Shown here: one piece after another, positions 45,019 through 53,696 of the stretch | How the letters are laid out: each line of letters starts with the position of its first letter | How positions within the stretch are numbered: position 1 is the stretch's first letter | From: Dietzia alimentaria 72 | GTDB lineage: Bacteria; Actinomycetota; Actinomycetes; Mycobacteriales; Mycobacteriaceae | Reading direction: 5' to 3' | DNA: 64,000 nt | Assembly: GCF_000226215.1 (NCBI RefSeq) | Contig: NZ_AGFF01000007.1 | Span: forward strand, 186,001-250,000 | Notes under the pieces: generated by a model | Databases searched by the model: none | The model's input: the letters and a program-made list of their open reading frames with translations, nothing else | What the model was told of the DNA's origin: nothing | Made by a program: the position numbers and the translations under genes

Positions 45019-47364
45019 GTGGACTTCACCCGTACCGAGACCCAGGCAGCCGTCGCCGAGGCCGTGGCAGGCGCGCTCTCCACGGCCGCCCCGGCCGAGG
45101 AACTGCTCACCGCACTGCCCAGCCGCAGCGTCGAGGACGCGGGCTACGACGAGCGCCTGTGGACCGCGTTCGCCGAGTCAGGACTGCTGTCCCTGGGGCT
45201 GCCCGAGGCACTCGGTGGCGATGACCTCAACGCCGCCGATATCGCCGTGGTGCTGGAGGAGGTCGGCCGAGCCGGCGTCGTGATCCCCGCCCTGGAGACG
45301 CTGGGTTTCGGTGTCCTGCCGATCATCGCTCTGGGCTCGCCGGCGCAACAGGAGCGACTGCTGTCCGGGATCGAGGACGGGCGCATCATCACCGCGGCAG
45401 TCGCCGAGCCGGGTAGCCCGCTCCCGCTCGAGCCCACGGTGCGTCTGGACGGAGGGAAGCTCACGGGAACGGTCACCGCCGTGCGGTACGCGGCCCAGGC
45501 GAGTTCTGTGCTGGTTCCGGCGACAACGTCCGAGGGGACCGCCCTCGTCGTCGTCGCCCCGGACGCTCCGGGAGTCACCCTGACCCCCACCCTCGGCTCG
45601 CTGGGGGTGCCCGAGTACGCGATGCGGCTCGAGGCCACCCCGGTCGATGACGACGAGGTACTGCGCGGCGCGGGATCAGAGCCCGCCCTCGAGGTGTTCC
45701 GACGTCTCGTCCTGTCGGCCTGCATCGCGCACGGCGACGGGCTGATCGCCGGCGCGTTGGACATGACGGCGGGTTACCTCAAGGACCGGGTGCAGTTCGG
45801 TAAGCCGCTCGGATCGTTCCAGGCGGTCCAGCAGGAACTCGCGGACGTCTACATCATCTCGCAGACGCTGCACGTGATCGGACAGTCGGTGGCGTGGCGC
45901 GTCTCCGAGGGACTGGCCGGACCGGGTGACCGATACGAGACCGACCCGGCGATCGGTGCCTACTGGTTGGCGACCGAGGGGCCACGGGCGGTGCAGATCC
46001 TGCATCACCTCCACGGTGGGGTCGGGGTGGACGTCACCTACCCGATGTTCAAGTTCTCCTCCGCGGTCAAGGATTTGGCCAGGTTCGTCGGCGGCGCGCA
46101 GCTGCACCTCGACGCACTCGGTAAGGCGGTCGCCGCGGACCCGGTCGAGCAGGTGGCGCCCGCCGCCACCGACGCCGGCGCGGCCTCGGAGGGCGCGTTC
46201 ATCGACCTGACGCCCGAGCAGCGGGCGCTCCAGGCGGAGCTGCGCGAATACTTCTCTACACTGATCTCGCCGCAGGAGGCGGCGGACATCGCCACCACCC
46301 GCCACGGTGACACCTATGCCGAGATCGTCAAGCGTATGGGCCGCGACGGCTGGCTGGGCGTCGGATGGCCCACCGAGTACGGCGGGAAGGGTTTCGGGCA
46401 CATCGAGCAGCTGATCTTCACCAATGAGGCCACCCGCGCCGACATCCCGTTGCCCTCGGTGACGCTGCAGACGGTGGGACCGACGCTGCAGAACTACGGG
46501 ACCCAGGCCCAGAAGGACAAGTTCCTGCCCGGGATCCTTTCCGGTGAGATCCACTTCGCGATCGGCTACTCCGAGCCCGATGCCGGCACCGACCTGGCCG
46601 CTCTGCGCACGACCGCGAAGCGCGACGAGGCCACCGGCGACTGGATCATCAACGGTCAGAAGATGTGGACGACCGGCGGGCACCACGCAGACTACGTCTG
46701 GCTGGCAGCCCGCACCGGCACCCCGGATTCCCGCCACCGCGGGCTGACGATCTTCATCGTGGACACCACCGACCCCGGCTTCTCGTTCACGCCGATCATC
46801 ACCTGCGACGGCGCCCACCACGTCAACGCCACCTACTACACCGACGTGCGCGTCCCGGCGGACATGGTGGTGGGCGAGGTCGACGGTGGCTGGAAGATGC
46901 TCACCACCCAGCTCAACCATGAGCGCGTCATGCTGGCGCCGTCCGGTCGTCCGGGCGGGTACTACGACGCGCTGGCGTCCTGGGCCCGGGGCACCGGCCC
47001 GGACGGGGTGCGCTATCTGGACCGGCCCGAGGTTCGCGACGGCCTGGCCGAGATCTTCTCGATCGTGCGGCTCAACGAACTCGTCAACTGGCAGGTCTCC
47101 TCGGCCGGCGACGACCCCTCGATGGCCGACTCCGCAGCCTCCAAGGTGTTCTCGACGGAGCAGATCCAGCACCTGGGCCGGATCGTCGAGGAACTCATCG
47201 GGAGGTTCGGCGACCCGACCCATCCCCGCATCGCGGAACTGCAGCGTTACTTCGACATGATGAACAAGCGCAACGTCGTGATCACCTTTGGTGGCGGCGT
47301 CAACGAGGTCATGCGCGAACTGGTCTGTATGGGAGGTCTCGGCATGCCCCGCACCTCCCGCTAG
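45019..47364 (+). CDS. FadE28-FadE29 (ChsE1-ChsE2) fusion acyl-CoA dehydrogenase
   Basis: A 781-residue protein whose first half matches FadE28 (MDFTRTE..., GALDMTAGYLKDRVQFGKPLGSFQ, HHLHGGVGVDVTYPM). From about residue 394 the second half matches FadE29 (FIDLTPEQRALQAELREYFSTLISP, VTLQTVGPTLQNYGTQAQK, VITFGGGVNEVMRE). In M. tuberculosis these are two genes (Rv3544c, Rv3543c) whose products form an alpha2beta2 complex that dehydrogenates the 3-carbon side-chain CoA intermediate. Here one gene with an Ala/Pro-rich linker (about 375-393) replaces both. It is followed by chsH2, chsH1 and ltp2 as in the igr operon. Confidence 0.9.
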   Translation: MDFTRTETQAAVAEAVAGALSTAAPAEELLTALPSRSVEDAGYDERLWTAFAESGLLSLGLPEALGGDDLNAADIAVVLEEVGRAGVVIPALETLGFGVLPIIALGSPAQQERLLSGIEDGRIITAAVAEPGSPLPLEPTVRLDGGKLTGTVTAVRYAAQASSVLVPATTSEGTALVVVAPDAPGVTLTPTLGSLGVPEYAMRLEATPVDDDEVLRGAGSEPALEVFRRLVLSACIAHGDGLIAGALDMTAGYLKDRVQFGKPLGSFQAVQQELADVYIISQTLHVIGQSVAWRVSEGLAGPGDRYETDPAIGAYWLATEGPRAVQILHHLHGGVGVDVTYPMFKFSSAVKDLARFVGGAQLHLDALGKAVAADPVEQVAPAATDAGAASEGAFIDLTPEQRALQAELREYFSTLISPQEAADIATTRHGDTYAEIVKRMGRDGWLGVGWPTEYGGKGFGHIEQLIFTNEATRADIPLPSVTLQTVGPTLQNYGTQAQKDKFLPGILSGEIHFAIGYSEPDAGTDLAALRTTAKRDEATGDWIINGQKMWTTGGHHADYVWLAARTGTPDSRHRGLTIFIVDTTDPGFSFTPIITCDGAHHVNATYYTDVRVPADMVVGEVDGGWKMLTTQLNHERVMLAPSGRPGGYYDALASWARGTGPDGVRYLDRPEVRDGLAEIFSIVRLNELVNWQVSSAGDDPSMADSAASKVFSTEQIQHLGRIVEELIGRFGDPTHPRIAELQRYFDMMNKRNVVITFGGGVNEVMRELVCMGGLGMPRTSR

Positions 47365-47396
47365 ACCCCCTCCCACAACCGAACGAGAAGGCACCC

Positions 47397-48473
47397 ATGA
47401 GTGACGAGCAGGCCGGCCGCATACTCGCCGCGGCCGAGGAGGTCCGCGCCTCCGGCGGTAGCGCCCCCCGTGCGGGCCGCGACCCCATCAACATGCCGAT
47501 GATCCGGAACTGGACCGAGGCGATCGGCGATGCCAACCCGATCTACGAGTCCGAGGACGCGGCCGTCGCGGCCGGTCACGGCGGACTCGTGGCGCCGCCC
47601 GCGATGGCGCAGGTGTGGACCATGCGCGGACTCGGCAAGACGCGCGAGTCCGACGACCCGCTCGGCCGGATGACGGACCTCCTCGACGCCGAGGGCTTCA
47701 CATCCGTCGTGGCCACCAACTGCGATTCGACCTACCACCGCTACACGAGGCCCGGCGAGGAGGTGACGATCTCCTCGGAACTGACCGACGTCGTGGGTCC
47801 CAAGAAAACCGGCCTGGGGGAAGGCTGGTTCTTCACTACTCGCAATTACTGGAGTGTGGGCAACGAGGTGGTGGCCGAGATGGATTTCCGGATTCTCAAG
47901 TTCCGTCCGCCGGCCAAGGAAGCACAGACACCCGCGTCCGCCGCCGATCAGATCGTGGCGAGCTCCTGCTCGGCCACCGACGACCTAGTGGTGGGCAAGG
48001 TCATGCGCCCATCCGTCTCTCAGGACACCCGCTTCTTTTGGGACGGCGTTGCCGCTCATGAACTCCGCATCCAGAAGCGCGAGGACGGCTCGCTGCAGCA
48101 CCCGCCCGTGCCAGCGCTGTGGAAGGACAAGACCGAGCAGACCGACTACGTCGTGGCCTCCGGTCGCGGCACGGTGTTCAGTTTCGTCACCCATCACGCC
48201 CCACGGGTCCCGGGCCGCACTCGGTTCCCATTCGTGATCGCTCTGGTGGAGCTGTCCGAGGGCGTACGGATGCTCGGCGAGCTGCGCGATGTCGACCCTG
48301 CCGAGGTCACGATCGGCATGGAGGTCGAGGTGGAGTTCCTCGACATGCCCGGAGACACCAGCGAGGACGCCGCGTTCGGCACCGAGCCGTGGACGCTGTA
48401 CGCGTGGCGGCCCGCCGGGGCCCCGCCCATCGACCGTCAAATGCCCGAAGTCGCGGAAGGTGGCGCCAAGTGA
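47397..48473 (+). CDS. chsH2: Steroid enoyl-CoA hydratase large subunit ChsH2 (MaoC-DUF35)
   Basis: Protein of 358 residues: an N-terminal MaoC-like hot-dog domain (to about 180; INMPMIRNWTEAIGDANPIY) and a C-terminal DUF35 domain (about 195-340; PVSQDTRFFWDG-type start and the FPFVIALVELSEG segment). It pairs with ChsH1 to hydrate the C17-propenoyl-CoA steroid. The DUF35 part docks onto Ltp2. It follows the fused dehydrogenase by 32 bp and overlaps chsH1 (GTGA). Confidence 0.92.
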   Translation: MSDEQAGRILAAAEEVRASGGSAPRAGRDPINMPMIRNWTEAIGDANPIYESEDAAVAAGHGGLVAPPAMAQVWTMRGLGKTRESDDPLGRMTDLLDAEGFTSVVATNCDSTYHRYTRPGEEVTISSELTDVVGPKKTGLGEGWFFTTRNYWSVGNEVVAEMDFRILKFRPPAKEAQTPASAADQIVASSCSATDDLVVGKVMRPSVSQDTRFFWDGVAAHELRIQKREDGSLQHPPVPALWKDKTEQTDYVVASGRGTVFSFVTHHAPRVPGRTRFPFVIALVELSEGVRMLGELRDVDPAEVTIGMEVEVEFLDMPGDTSEDAAFGTEPWTLYAWRPAGAPPIDRQMPEVAEGGAK

Positions 48474-48919
48474 GCGAGAACAGTGCTGTGACCGACGCGG
48501 TCTGCCCGGCCGAACCGCCGACCGTTGCGGTGGGGGACGCTCTCCCCGAACTGCAGGTCGAAGGCACCCCCACGTTCATCGTGGCGTCAGCCCTGGCGAC
48601 GCGTGACTTCCAGGATGTTCACCACGATCGTGACCTGGCCCATCAGAAGGGCTCCAAGGACATCTTCGTCAACATCCTCACCGATACCGGCCTGGTGCAG
48701 CGGTACGTCACCGACTGGGCCGGACAGAAGGCGCGGATCACCTCCATCAAGCTCCGCCTCGGCGTGCCCTGGTACGCCTACGACACCCTCATCCTGACCG
48801 GCGAGGTCACGGAGATCGCGGCAGACGGCCTAGTCACTTTGAAGATCGTCGGCAATGACTCCCTGGGCGCACACGTCACCTCGACCGCGACCCTTTACAT
48901 GAATGGAGACCCGCAGTGA
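48470..48919 (+). CDS. chsH1: Steroid enoyl-CoA hydratase small subunit ChsH1 (MaoC)
   Basis: Single hot-dog MaoC domain, 149 residues, matching ChsH1 (Rv3541c). The segment TRDFQDVHHDRDLAHQKGSKDIFVNILTDTGL provides the hydratase-type Asp/His surface. The GTG at 48470 overlaps the chsH2 stop. The downstream ltp2 GTG overlaps its own stop, giving a tight translational chain that fits the ChsH1-ChsH2-Ltp2 complex. Confidence 0.91.
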   Translation: MSENSAVTDAVCPAEPPTVAVGDALPELQVEGTPTFIVASALATRDFQDVHHDRDLAHQKGSKDIFVNILTDTGLVQRYVTDWAGQKARITSIKLRLGVPWYAYDTLILTGEVTEIAADGLVTLKIVGNDSLGAHVTSTATLYMNGDPQ

Positions 48920-50088
48920 GCACCCTTGCCGACAAGGCGGCGATCGTCGGTATCGGCGCCACCGACTTCTCCAAAAACTCCGGCCGCTCTGAGCTCCGAT
49001 TGGCAGCGGAGGCCGTGCAGGCCGCAGTGGCTGACGCCGGGCTCAAGCCCTCGGACGTCGACGGCCTGGTGTCGTTCACCATGGACACCAACACCGAGAT
49101 TGCCGTGGCCCGCGCCGCCGGCATCGGCCACCTCAACTTCTTCTCGCGAATCCATTACGGAGGCGGCGCGGCGTGCGCCACCGTGCAGCAGGCAGCCATG
49201 GCCGTTGCCACGGGCGTCGCGGAAGTGGTCGTCTGTTACCGCGCGTTCAACGAGCGCTCCGGAATGCGGTTCGGGCAGGTCAACTCGGCACTGGTGCAGC
49301 AGGTCAACTCCTCCGGCACCGACAACGCCTTCTCCTACCCGCACGGTCTGTCCACGCCCGCCGGGTTCGTTGCCATGGTGGCCCAGCGCTACATGCACGA
49401 GTACGGGGCTACCAGCGAAGACTTCGGCCGCGTTGCCGTGGTGGACCGCAAGCACGCCGCCGCCAATCCGGCCGCGTTCTTCTACGGCAAGCCCATCACG
49501 CTCGCCGACCACCAGAACTCCCGCTACATTGCGGAGCCGCTGCACCTGCTGGACTGCTGCCAGGAGTCGGACGGCGGCCAGGCGATAGTGGTGACTACTC
49601 CCGAGCGGGCCAGGGATCTGCCGCACAAGCCGGTCTCGATCGCCGCCGCGGCCTCGGGCTCGGGCCCGGATCAATACATCATGACCTCGTACTACCGGCC
49701 GGAGCTCGCGGGACTGCCCGAGATGGGCATCGTCGGCGACCAACTGTGGTCCCAGTCGGGCCTGCGTCCTGAAGATATGGACATGGCGGTCCTGTACGAC
49801 CACTTCACGCCCTACGTCCTCATGCAGCTCGAAGAACTGGGCTTCTGCGGCCGCGGGGAGGCCAAGGACTTCGTCCGTGAGCCCGGTGCTCTTGAAGTGG
49901 GCGGTCGATTGCCACTGAACACGCACGGCGGCCAGCTGGGCGAGGCGTACATCCACGGCATGAACGGCATCGCCGAGGGGGTCCGGCAGCTGCGCGGTGA
50001 GTCGGTGAACCAGGTCGACGGCGCCGAGAGGCTCGTCGTGACCGCCGGTACGGGCGTGCCGACCTCGGGGCTGGTGCTCACCGTCTGA
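48916..50088 (+). CDS. ltp2: Steroid side-chain retro-aldolase Ltp2
   Basis: Thiolase-fold protein of 390 residues (SCP-x/LTP type). With ChsH1-ChsH2 it cleaves the 17-hydroxy-steroid-C3-CoA to a 17-ketosteroid and propionyl-CoA. Thiolase-like segments include KAAIVGIGATDFSKNSGRSELRLAAEAV, GGGAACATVQQAAMAVATG and the C-terminal NTHGGQLGEAYIHGMNGIAEGVRQLRGE. The GTG start overlaps chsH1. A strong hairpin follows the stop. cyp125, the igr operon's usual first gene in M. tuberculosis, is not here. Confidence 0.92.
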   Translation: MSTLADKAAIVGIGATDFSKNSGRSELRLAAEAVQAAVADAGLKPSDVDGLVSFTMDTNTEIAVARAAGIGHLNFFSRIHYGGGAACATVQQAAMAVATGVAEVVVCYRAFNERSGMRFGQVNSALVQQVNSSGTDNAFSYPHGLSTPAGFVAMVAQRYMHEYGATSEDFGRVAVVDRKHAAANPAAFFYGKPITLADHQNSRYIAEPLHLLDCCQESDGGQAIVVTTPERARDLPHKPVSIAAAASGSGPDQYIMTSYYRPELAGLPEMGIVGDQLWSQSGLRPEDMDMAVLYDHFTPYVLMQLEELGFCGRGEAKDFVREPGALEVGGRLPLNTHGGQLGEAYIHGMNGIAEGVRQLRGESVNQVDGAERLVVTAGTGVPTSGLVLTV

Positions 50089-50099
50089 GTGGCTGCCGG

Positions 50100-50131
50100 G
50101 GCTGCCTGCGCGGTCAGCCGCGCAGGCAGCC
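50100..50131. terminator. Bidirectional terminator between ltp2 and esterase
   Basis: Perfect 14-bp stem GGCTGCCTGCGCGG / CCGCGCAGGCAGCC with a TCAG loop, 12 bp after the ltp2 stop. It overlaps the last codons of the convergent esterase gene. Confidence 0.8.
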
Positions 50132-51193
50132 GCGCACGAACGACCCGATGTCGCGCACCGCGAGCTTGGCCTCCGGGACCAACGGGTGGAACACCTGGAA
50201 CACGTGGAACTGGTGAGGCCACAGCTGGAACTCGTGGATCACGTCGTGCTCGGCGAAGTTCTCGGCCATCGTCTCGATCCCGCCGCTGAAGATCTCCGCA
50301 CCACCGCACTGGATGAGGAACGGCGGCCAGTCCGGCGAGGGCGTGTACTGGATCGGGGAGATGGCCGGATCTGCGGAGTCCACGCCCGGCGCGTACTGGG
50401 CGCGGCACAGCTCCGCGAGCCCGAGAGCCAGGAACGGGTCCTTCTTGGCCTTGTCGCGGGCGGTCATGTCGGTGAAGTCCAGGTCCACCCACGGGGAGAG
50501 GAGGACTACGCCGGCTGGCATGTCCCCTCCGGTTCTCTCGAGATGGGCCACCAGTTGAATGGCGAGGTTGCCGCCGGCCGAGTCGCCCGCCACCACGATG
50601 TTCTCCGCCGGGAAGCCCATGTCGATGAGCCACTCCCATCCGGCGACGGCGTCTTCCGTGGCCGCGGGGTGCGGGTTCTCGGGGGCGAGCCGGTAGTCGG
50701 GTAGGAAAACGGGGACGCCGGTCTCCGCAGCGATCCGCGAGGCCAAGGGCTTGTGCGACCACGGTGATCCGAACGTGAATCCGCCGCCGTGGAGGTGGTA
50801 GATCACCTTGTCCGAGTCGAAGAACCGCTTGCGGCCCACCCACAGTCCGGGCACCGGGCCGTCAGACGACCAGTCGTTGGTCGTCTCGAGCGCAGCGGCC
50901 CGGCCCGCGCCCGATGTCAGGGCACGTAATCTGTTCAGGGAGACATCAGTGGCGGGCATGCGGTCGAGGGCGGGTCGAACGAACAGTCGCAGGCCTCCGG
51001 CCAATCCACGCGAGCGCAGGGTGCCATGCTCGCCCGGGCCGCCCAGTGCGGGCTTCCGGTGGGACGGGCGGTCGGCCTCCCGGTCTGCTGCCCACTTGCC
51101 GTCCTGGGGAACGTCGCCGGATCCCGTCGACCGGGGTAGTTGCAGACCTCCGTCAGAAGACGTTCCGGCACGCCGGGACCGCGATCCACTCAT
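50114..51193 (-). CDS. Hormone-sensitive-lipase-family esterase
   Basis: Alpha/beta hydrolase of 359 residues. The oxyanion-hole motif is HLHGGGFTFGSP, the nucleophile is in GDSAGG, the acidic residue is in SADPAISPI, and the catalytic His is in PHQFHVFQVF. The ATG at 51193 keeps the RPALDRMPAT lead-in seen in mycobacterial Lip proteins; an ATG at 51253 is less likely. It is divergent from the CoA ligase across a KstR box, so probably steroid-induced. It may hydrolyse sterol esters or a pathway ester; substrate not readable. Confidence 0.85.
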   Translation of the reverse strand: MSGSRSRRAGTSSDGGLQLPRSTGSGDVPQDGKWAADREADRPSHRKPALGGPGEHGTLRSRGLAGGLRLFVRPALDRMPATDVSLNRLRALTSGAGRAAALETTNDWSSDGPVPGLWVGRKRFFDSDKVIYHLHGGGFTFGSPWSHKPLASRIAAETGVPVFLPDYRLAPENPHPAATEDAVAGWEWLIDMGFPAENIVVAGDSAGGNLAIQLVAHLERTGGDMPAGVVLLSPWVDLDFTDMTARDKAKKDPFLALGLAELCRAQYAPGVDSADPAISPIQYTPSPDWPPFLIQCGGAEIFSGGIETMAENFAEHDVIHEFQLWPHQFHVFQVFHPLVPEAKLAVRDIGSFVRGCLRG

Positions 51194-51252
51194 GAGGGAA
51201 ATGTAGGCGGTCGGGGAGAGGGGGGCGGGACGAATCGCCGGGGACCCCACCA

Positions 51253-51281
51253 TTGGCCGTAGAACGTGTTTCTGTTATAAA
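51253..51281 (+). promoter_or_regulatory. KstR-controlled promoter of the CoA ligase operon
   Basis: -35-like TTGGCC (51253-51258), a 17-bp spacer and -10 TATAAA (51276-51281). The KstR-like box TAGAACGTGTTTCT (51260-51273; last base departs from consensus) fills the spacer. The leader to the ATG is about 95 nt. Confidence 0.75.
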
Positions 51282-51381
51282 CGATTATCGCAGGCCAGAT
51301 AGGCCGTGTAGACATGAGAACAAGTTCAGGTCACAATGTGAGAACAGCCACATCTCACCCCCTCGAAAAGGACTCTTCCCG

Positions 51382-53037
51382 ATGACCGACGCCGTTGCCG
51401 ATAAGTCGAACGACCCACTCGCCGGAACCAACCCGGACATGAACCAGGCCGCGGTGTTCGAGGCCGTTGTGGACAAGACCCCTGACAACCTGCTTCTCAC
51501 CGTGGACGGGGTGGATCACACTTATCGACAGGTCGACGATCTGGCCAACCAGATGGGGCACATGCTCAAGGCGCACGGCGCCGAGCCGGGCAGCCATCTT
51601 GCGCTGTACATGAAGAACAGCACGACGCACATGGCCGCGATCATTGCCACCATGAAGATCCGGGTCGCGGGCATCAACGTGAACTATCGCTACACCCCGG
51701 CCGAGTTGGTCTATCTCTTCAACGACTCGCAGTCGTCCGGCGTCATGGTGGACGCCGAGTTCGCCGAAACGATGGCGGCCGCGGTGCCCAAGCTCGAGAC
51801 CGTCCGGACGATCTACTCCGTGGGCGGAGTGCCCGAGGTCCTGGCCGCCGCGTGTGCAGAGCACGGTCTCGCGCTGGTCGACGTGGACGCCGAGATGCCC
51901 ACCCATTCCACCGCGCGGGACTTCGAGCCCGCCCGGGGCGACGACAAGTGGATCGTCTACACCGGCGGCACCACCGGCTTCCCCAAGGGAGTGCAGTGGA
52001 ACCACTCGGACTACTACTACGCATGCCTGTCCGGCGGTAACCCGTACGGCGACAAGCGCCACAGCCCGGCCGAGGTCGCAGAGCACGTATCGGCCGAAGG
52101 CGGTGGCCTCAAGGTGGTCGTCTCGGCGCCGCTCATGCACGGTGCCGGACTGTTCACCCTGCTCACGTTTGTCAACCTCGGTGGGCACCTGCTCATGTTC
52201 CGTGACTTCGACGCGGAGGAGATCGTCCGCACGGTCGCCGAACGTCAGGGACAGATCCTGGTGTTCGTGGGCGACGGCATGGCCGTACCCATCACCGACG
52301 CGATCGTGGCCAACAAAGACACGCTCGACTTCAGCTCACTGTTCATGGTCGCGTCGGGTGGCGGTATCTGGTCCAAGGCCACGCGTGACCGTCTCCTCGA
52401 GGTCCTGCCCAACATCATGACGCGCGACAACTTCGGTGCGTCGGAGTCGGGTAACGACGGCGAGCTGGCGATCACCGACAAGTCCGAGCTGACGATCCCG
52501 TCCAGCGCCAGGATCGGCCTGATCGACGAGTCGAACAACCCGATCAGGCCCGGCTCGGACGAGATCGGCTACATCGTGCGTCGCGGACACATCCCCGTGG
52601 GCTACTGGAATGATCCGGAGAAGACCGCCAAGACGTTCCCCGTGGTCGAGGGGCACCGCGTATCGGTGCTCGGTGACATGGGGCAGATCCGCGAGGACGG
52701 CACCATCGTGTTCCTCGGCCGCGGCTCGGGCACCATCAACACCGGTGGCGAGAAGGTGTTCCCGGAGGAGGTCGAGCAGGCGCTCAAGGCCCACCCGGCG
52801 GTCCACGATGCCCTGGTCGCCGGAGCTCCCGATGACCGCTACGGCCAGAAGGTCGCCGCCGTGGTGTCGTTCCGGGAGGGCCAGTCGGCCTCCGATGAGG
52901 AGCTCACCGAGTTCCTGCGCGGGTCGCTCGCCAATTACAAGGTCCCTAAGACGATCGTCGATGTGCCCGAGATTCGGCGTTCGCCCGCAGGTAAGGCCGA
53001 CTACAAGTGGGCCAAGGAGCAGATCTCGTCCGAGTAG
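51382..53037 (+). CDS. Steroid-type acyl-CoA ligase (FadD19-like)
   Basis: AMP-forming ligase of 551 residues. The P-loop is YTGGTTGFPKG (193-203) and the hinge/adenylate region is LGDMGQIREDGTIVFLGRGSGTINTGGEKVFPEEVE. The A10 Lys is in SPAGKADYKWAKEQ, close to the SPAGKPDYRWAKEQ of mycobacterial FadD19. FadD19 activates the C8 sterol side-chain acid; FadD17-like specificity is an alternative. The ATG at 51382 follows AAAAGGA. A KstR box upstream ties it to the regulon. Two small genes and an F420-type oxidoreductase follow in the same direction. Confidence 0.87.
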   Translation: MTDAVADKSNDPLAGTNPDMNQAAVFEAVVDKTPDNLLLTVDGVDHTYRQVDDLANQMGHMLKAHGAEPGSHLALYMKNSTTHMAAIIATMKIRVAGINVNYRYTPAELVYLFNDSQSSGVMVDAEFAETMAAAVPKLETVRTIYSVGGVPEVLAAACAEHGLALVDVDAEMPTHSTARDFEPARGDDKWIVYTGGTTGFPKGVQWNHSDYYYACLSGGNPYGDKRHSPAEVAEHVSAEGGGLKVVVSAPLMHGAGLFTLLTFVNLGGHLLMFRDFDAEEIVRTVAERQGQILVFVGDGMAVPITDAIVANKDTLDFSSLFMVASGGGIWSKATRDRLLEVLPNIMTRDNFGASESGNDGELAITDKSELTIPSSARIGLIDESNNPIRPGSDEIGYIVRRGHIPVGYWNDPEKTAKTFPVVEGHRVSVLGDMGQIREDGTIVFLGRGSGTINTGGEKVFPEEVEQALKAHPAVHDALVAGAPDDRYGQKVAAVVSFREGQSASDEELTEFLRGSLANYKVPKTIVDVPEIRRSPAGKADYKWAKEQISSE

Positions 53038-53081
53038 CTCGCTCGCCCGGCCAGGCGGTCCGGCGCAGTAGGATTCCGGGT

Positions 53082-53345
53082 ATGCGGAGGTTCGACCCGG
53101 TGGGCACAGTGCGCGGCCTGGAGCGGTCGTACAGGGGGAGGCACGGCCGACGCGCGGCGGCGCTCGCGGCACTCCTGGACGGGGCCGACGACGAGGTGGT
53201 CATCCGCCCCTGGGAGGTGCGCCTTCCCCGGTTGGTCATCCTGGCGGCGGCCCGGAGCAGGGGACTGGAAGCCGTCGGAGGTCTCCAGTCCCTCGCGCTG
53301 CAGGGCCCGTGGGTCGAGCCCATGCACTTCAGGAGGCAGCAGTGA
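53082..53345 (+). CDS. Small basic protein of unknown function
   Basis: A protein of 87 residues that is Arg-rich at the start (MRRFDPVGTVRGLERSYRGRHGRRAAALAALL). A mixed hydrophobic/charged part follows with no domain I recognise. It lies 44 bp after the CoA ligase and overlaps the next gene through GTGA. Base composition and coupling support a real gene. The steroid-operon position is the only hint at function. Confidence 0.6.
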   Translation: MRRFDPVGTVRGLERSYRGRHGRRAAALAALLDGADDEVVIRPWEVRLPRLVILAAARSRGLEAVGGLQSLALQGPWVEPMHFRRQQ

Positions 53346-53686
53346 ACGCGGGCTGGGTGCTCGTGGTCCTGGCGCTGCTGCCCCTGACGGCCTGGCTTGC
53401 CGCGTTCGCCGCGGTGGCTGTCCGCGGTGTACTGCGTCGCCGGGGCGACGAACAGACGCGTCGTCTGCGACTGATCAGGATGTTGGGACGTGCGGACCTC
53501 GTCGTCGTCCCCACCTCCGACGTCGATCTGCCCGAGCACACCGTCCGCGACGTGGCCGCCGAGGTGGGCTTCCGCCTTCTCGGATACGAGCGCACGGAGT
53601 CGCCACTGCGTCGTCGGGTCGGCGTGTTCGTGCGGGAAGGCGGCGCGGTCGACGCGGTGATCGAAGGAGCCCGGGCGCCCCGGTAG
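53342..53686 (+). CDS. Small membrane-anchored protein of unknown function
   Basis: A protein of 114 residues with one hydrophobic N-terminal helix (about 4-28, VLVVLALLPLTAWLAAFAAVAV). A basic stop-transfer (RRRGDEQTRRLR) and a soluble, probably cytoplasmic, domain of about 70 residues follow. The GTG start overlaps the preceding small gene, so the two may form a pair. The LLM oxidoreductase starts 10 bp after it. No family recognised. Confidence 0.6.
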   Translation: MNAGWVLVVLALLPLTAWLAAFAAVAVRGVLRRRGDEQTRRLRLIRMLGRADLVVVPTSDVDLPEHTVRDVAAEVGFRLLGYERTESPLRRRVGVFVREGGAVDAVIEGARAPR

Positions 53687-53696
53687 TGTCGACCAC

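Noticed and set aside
45676-47394. A 572-codon minus-strand frame under the fused dehydrogenase
   Set aside because: Codon bias of a conserved gene keeps this antisense frame open; its translation shows no recognisable motif.
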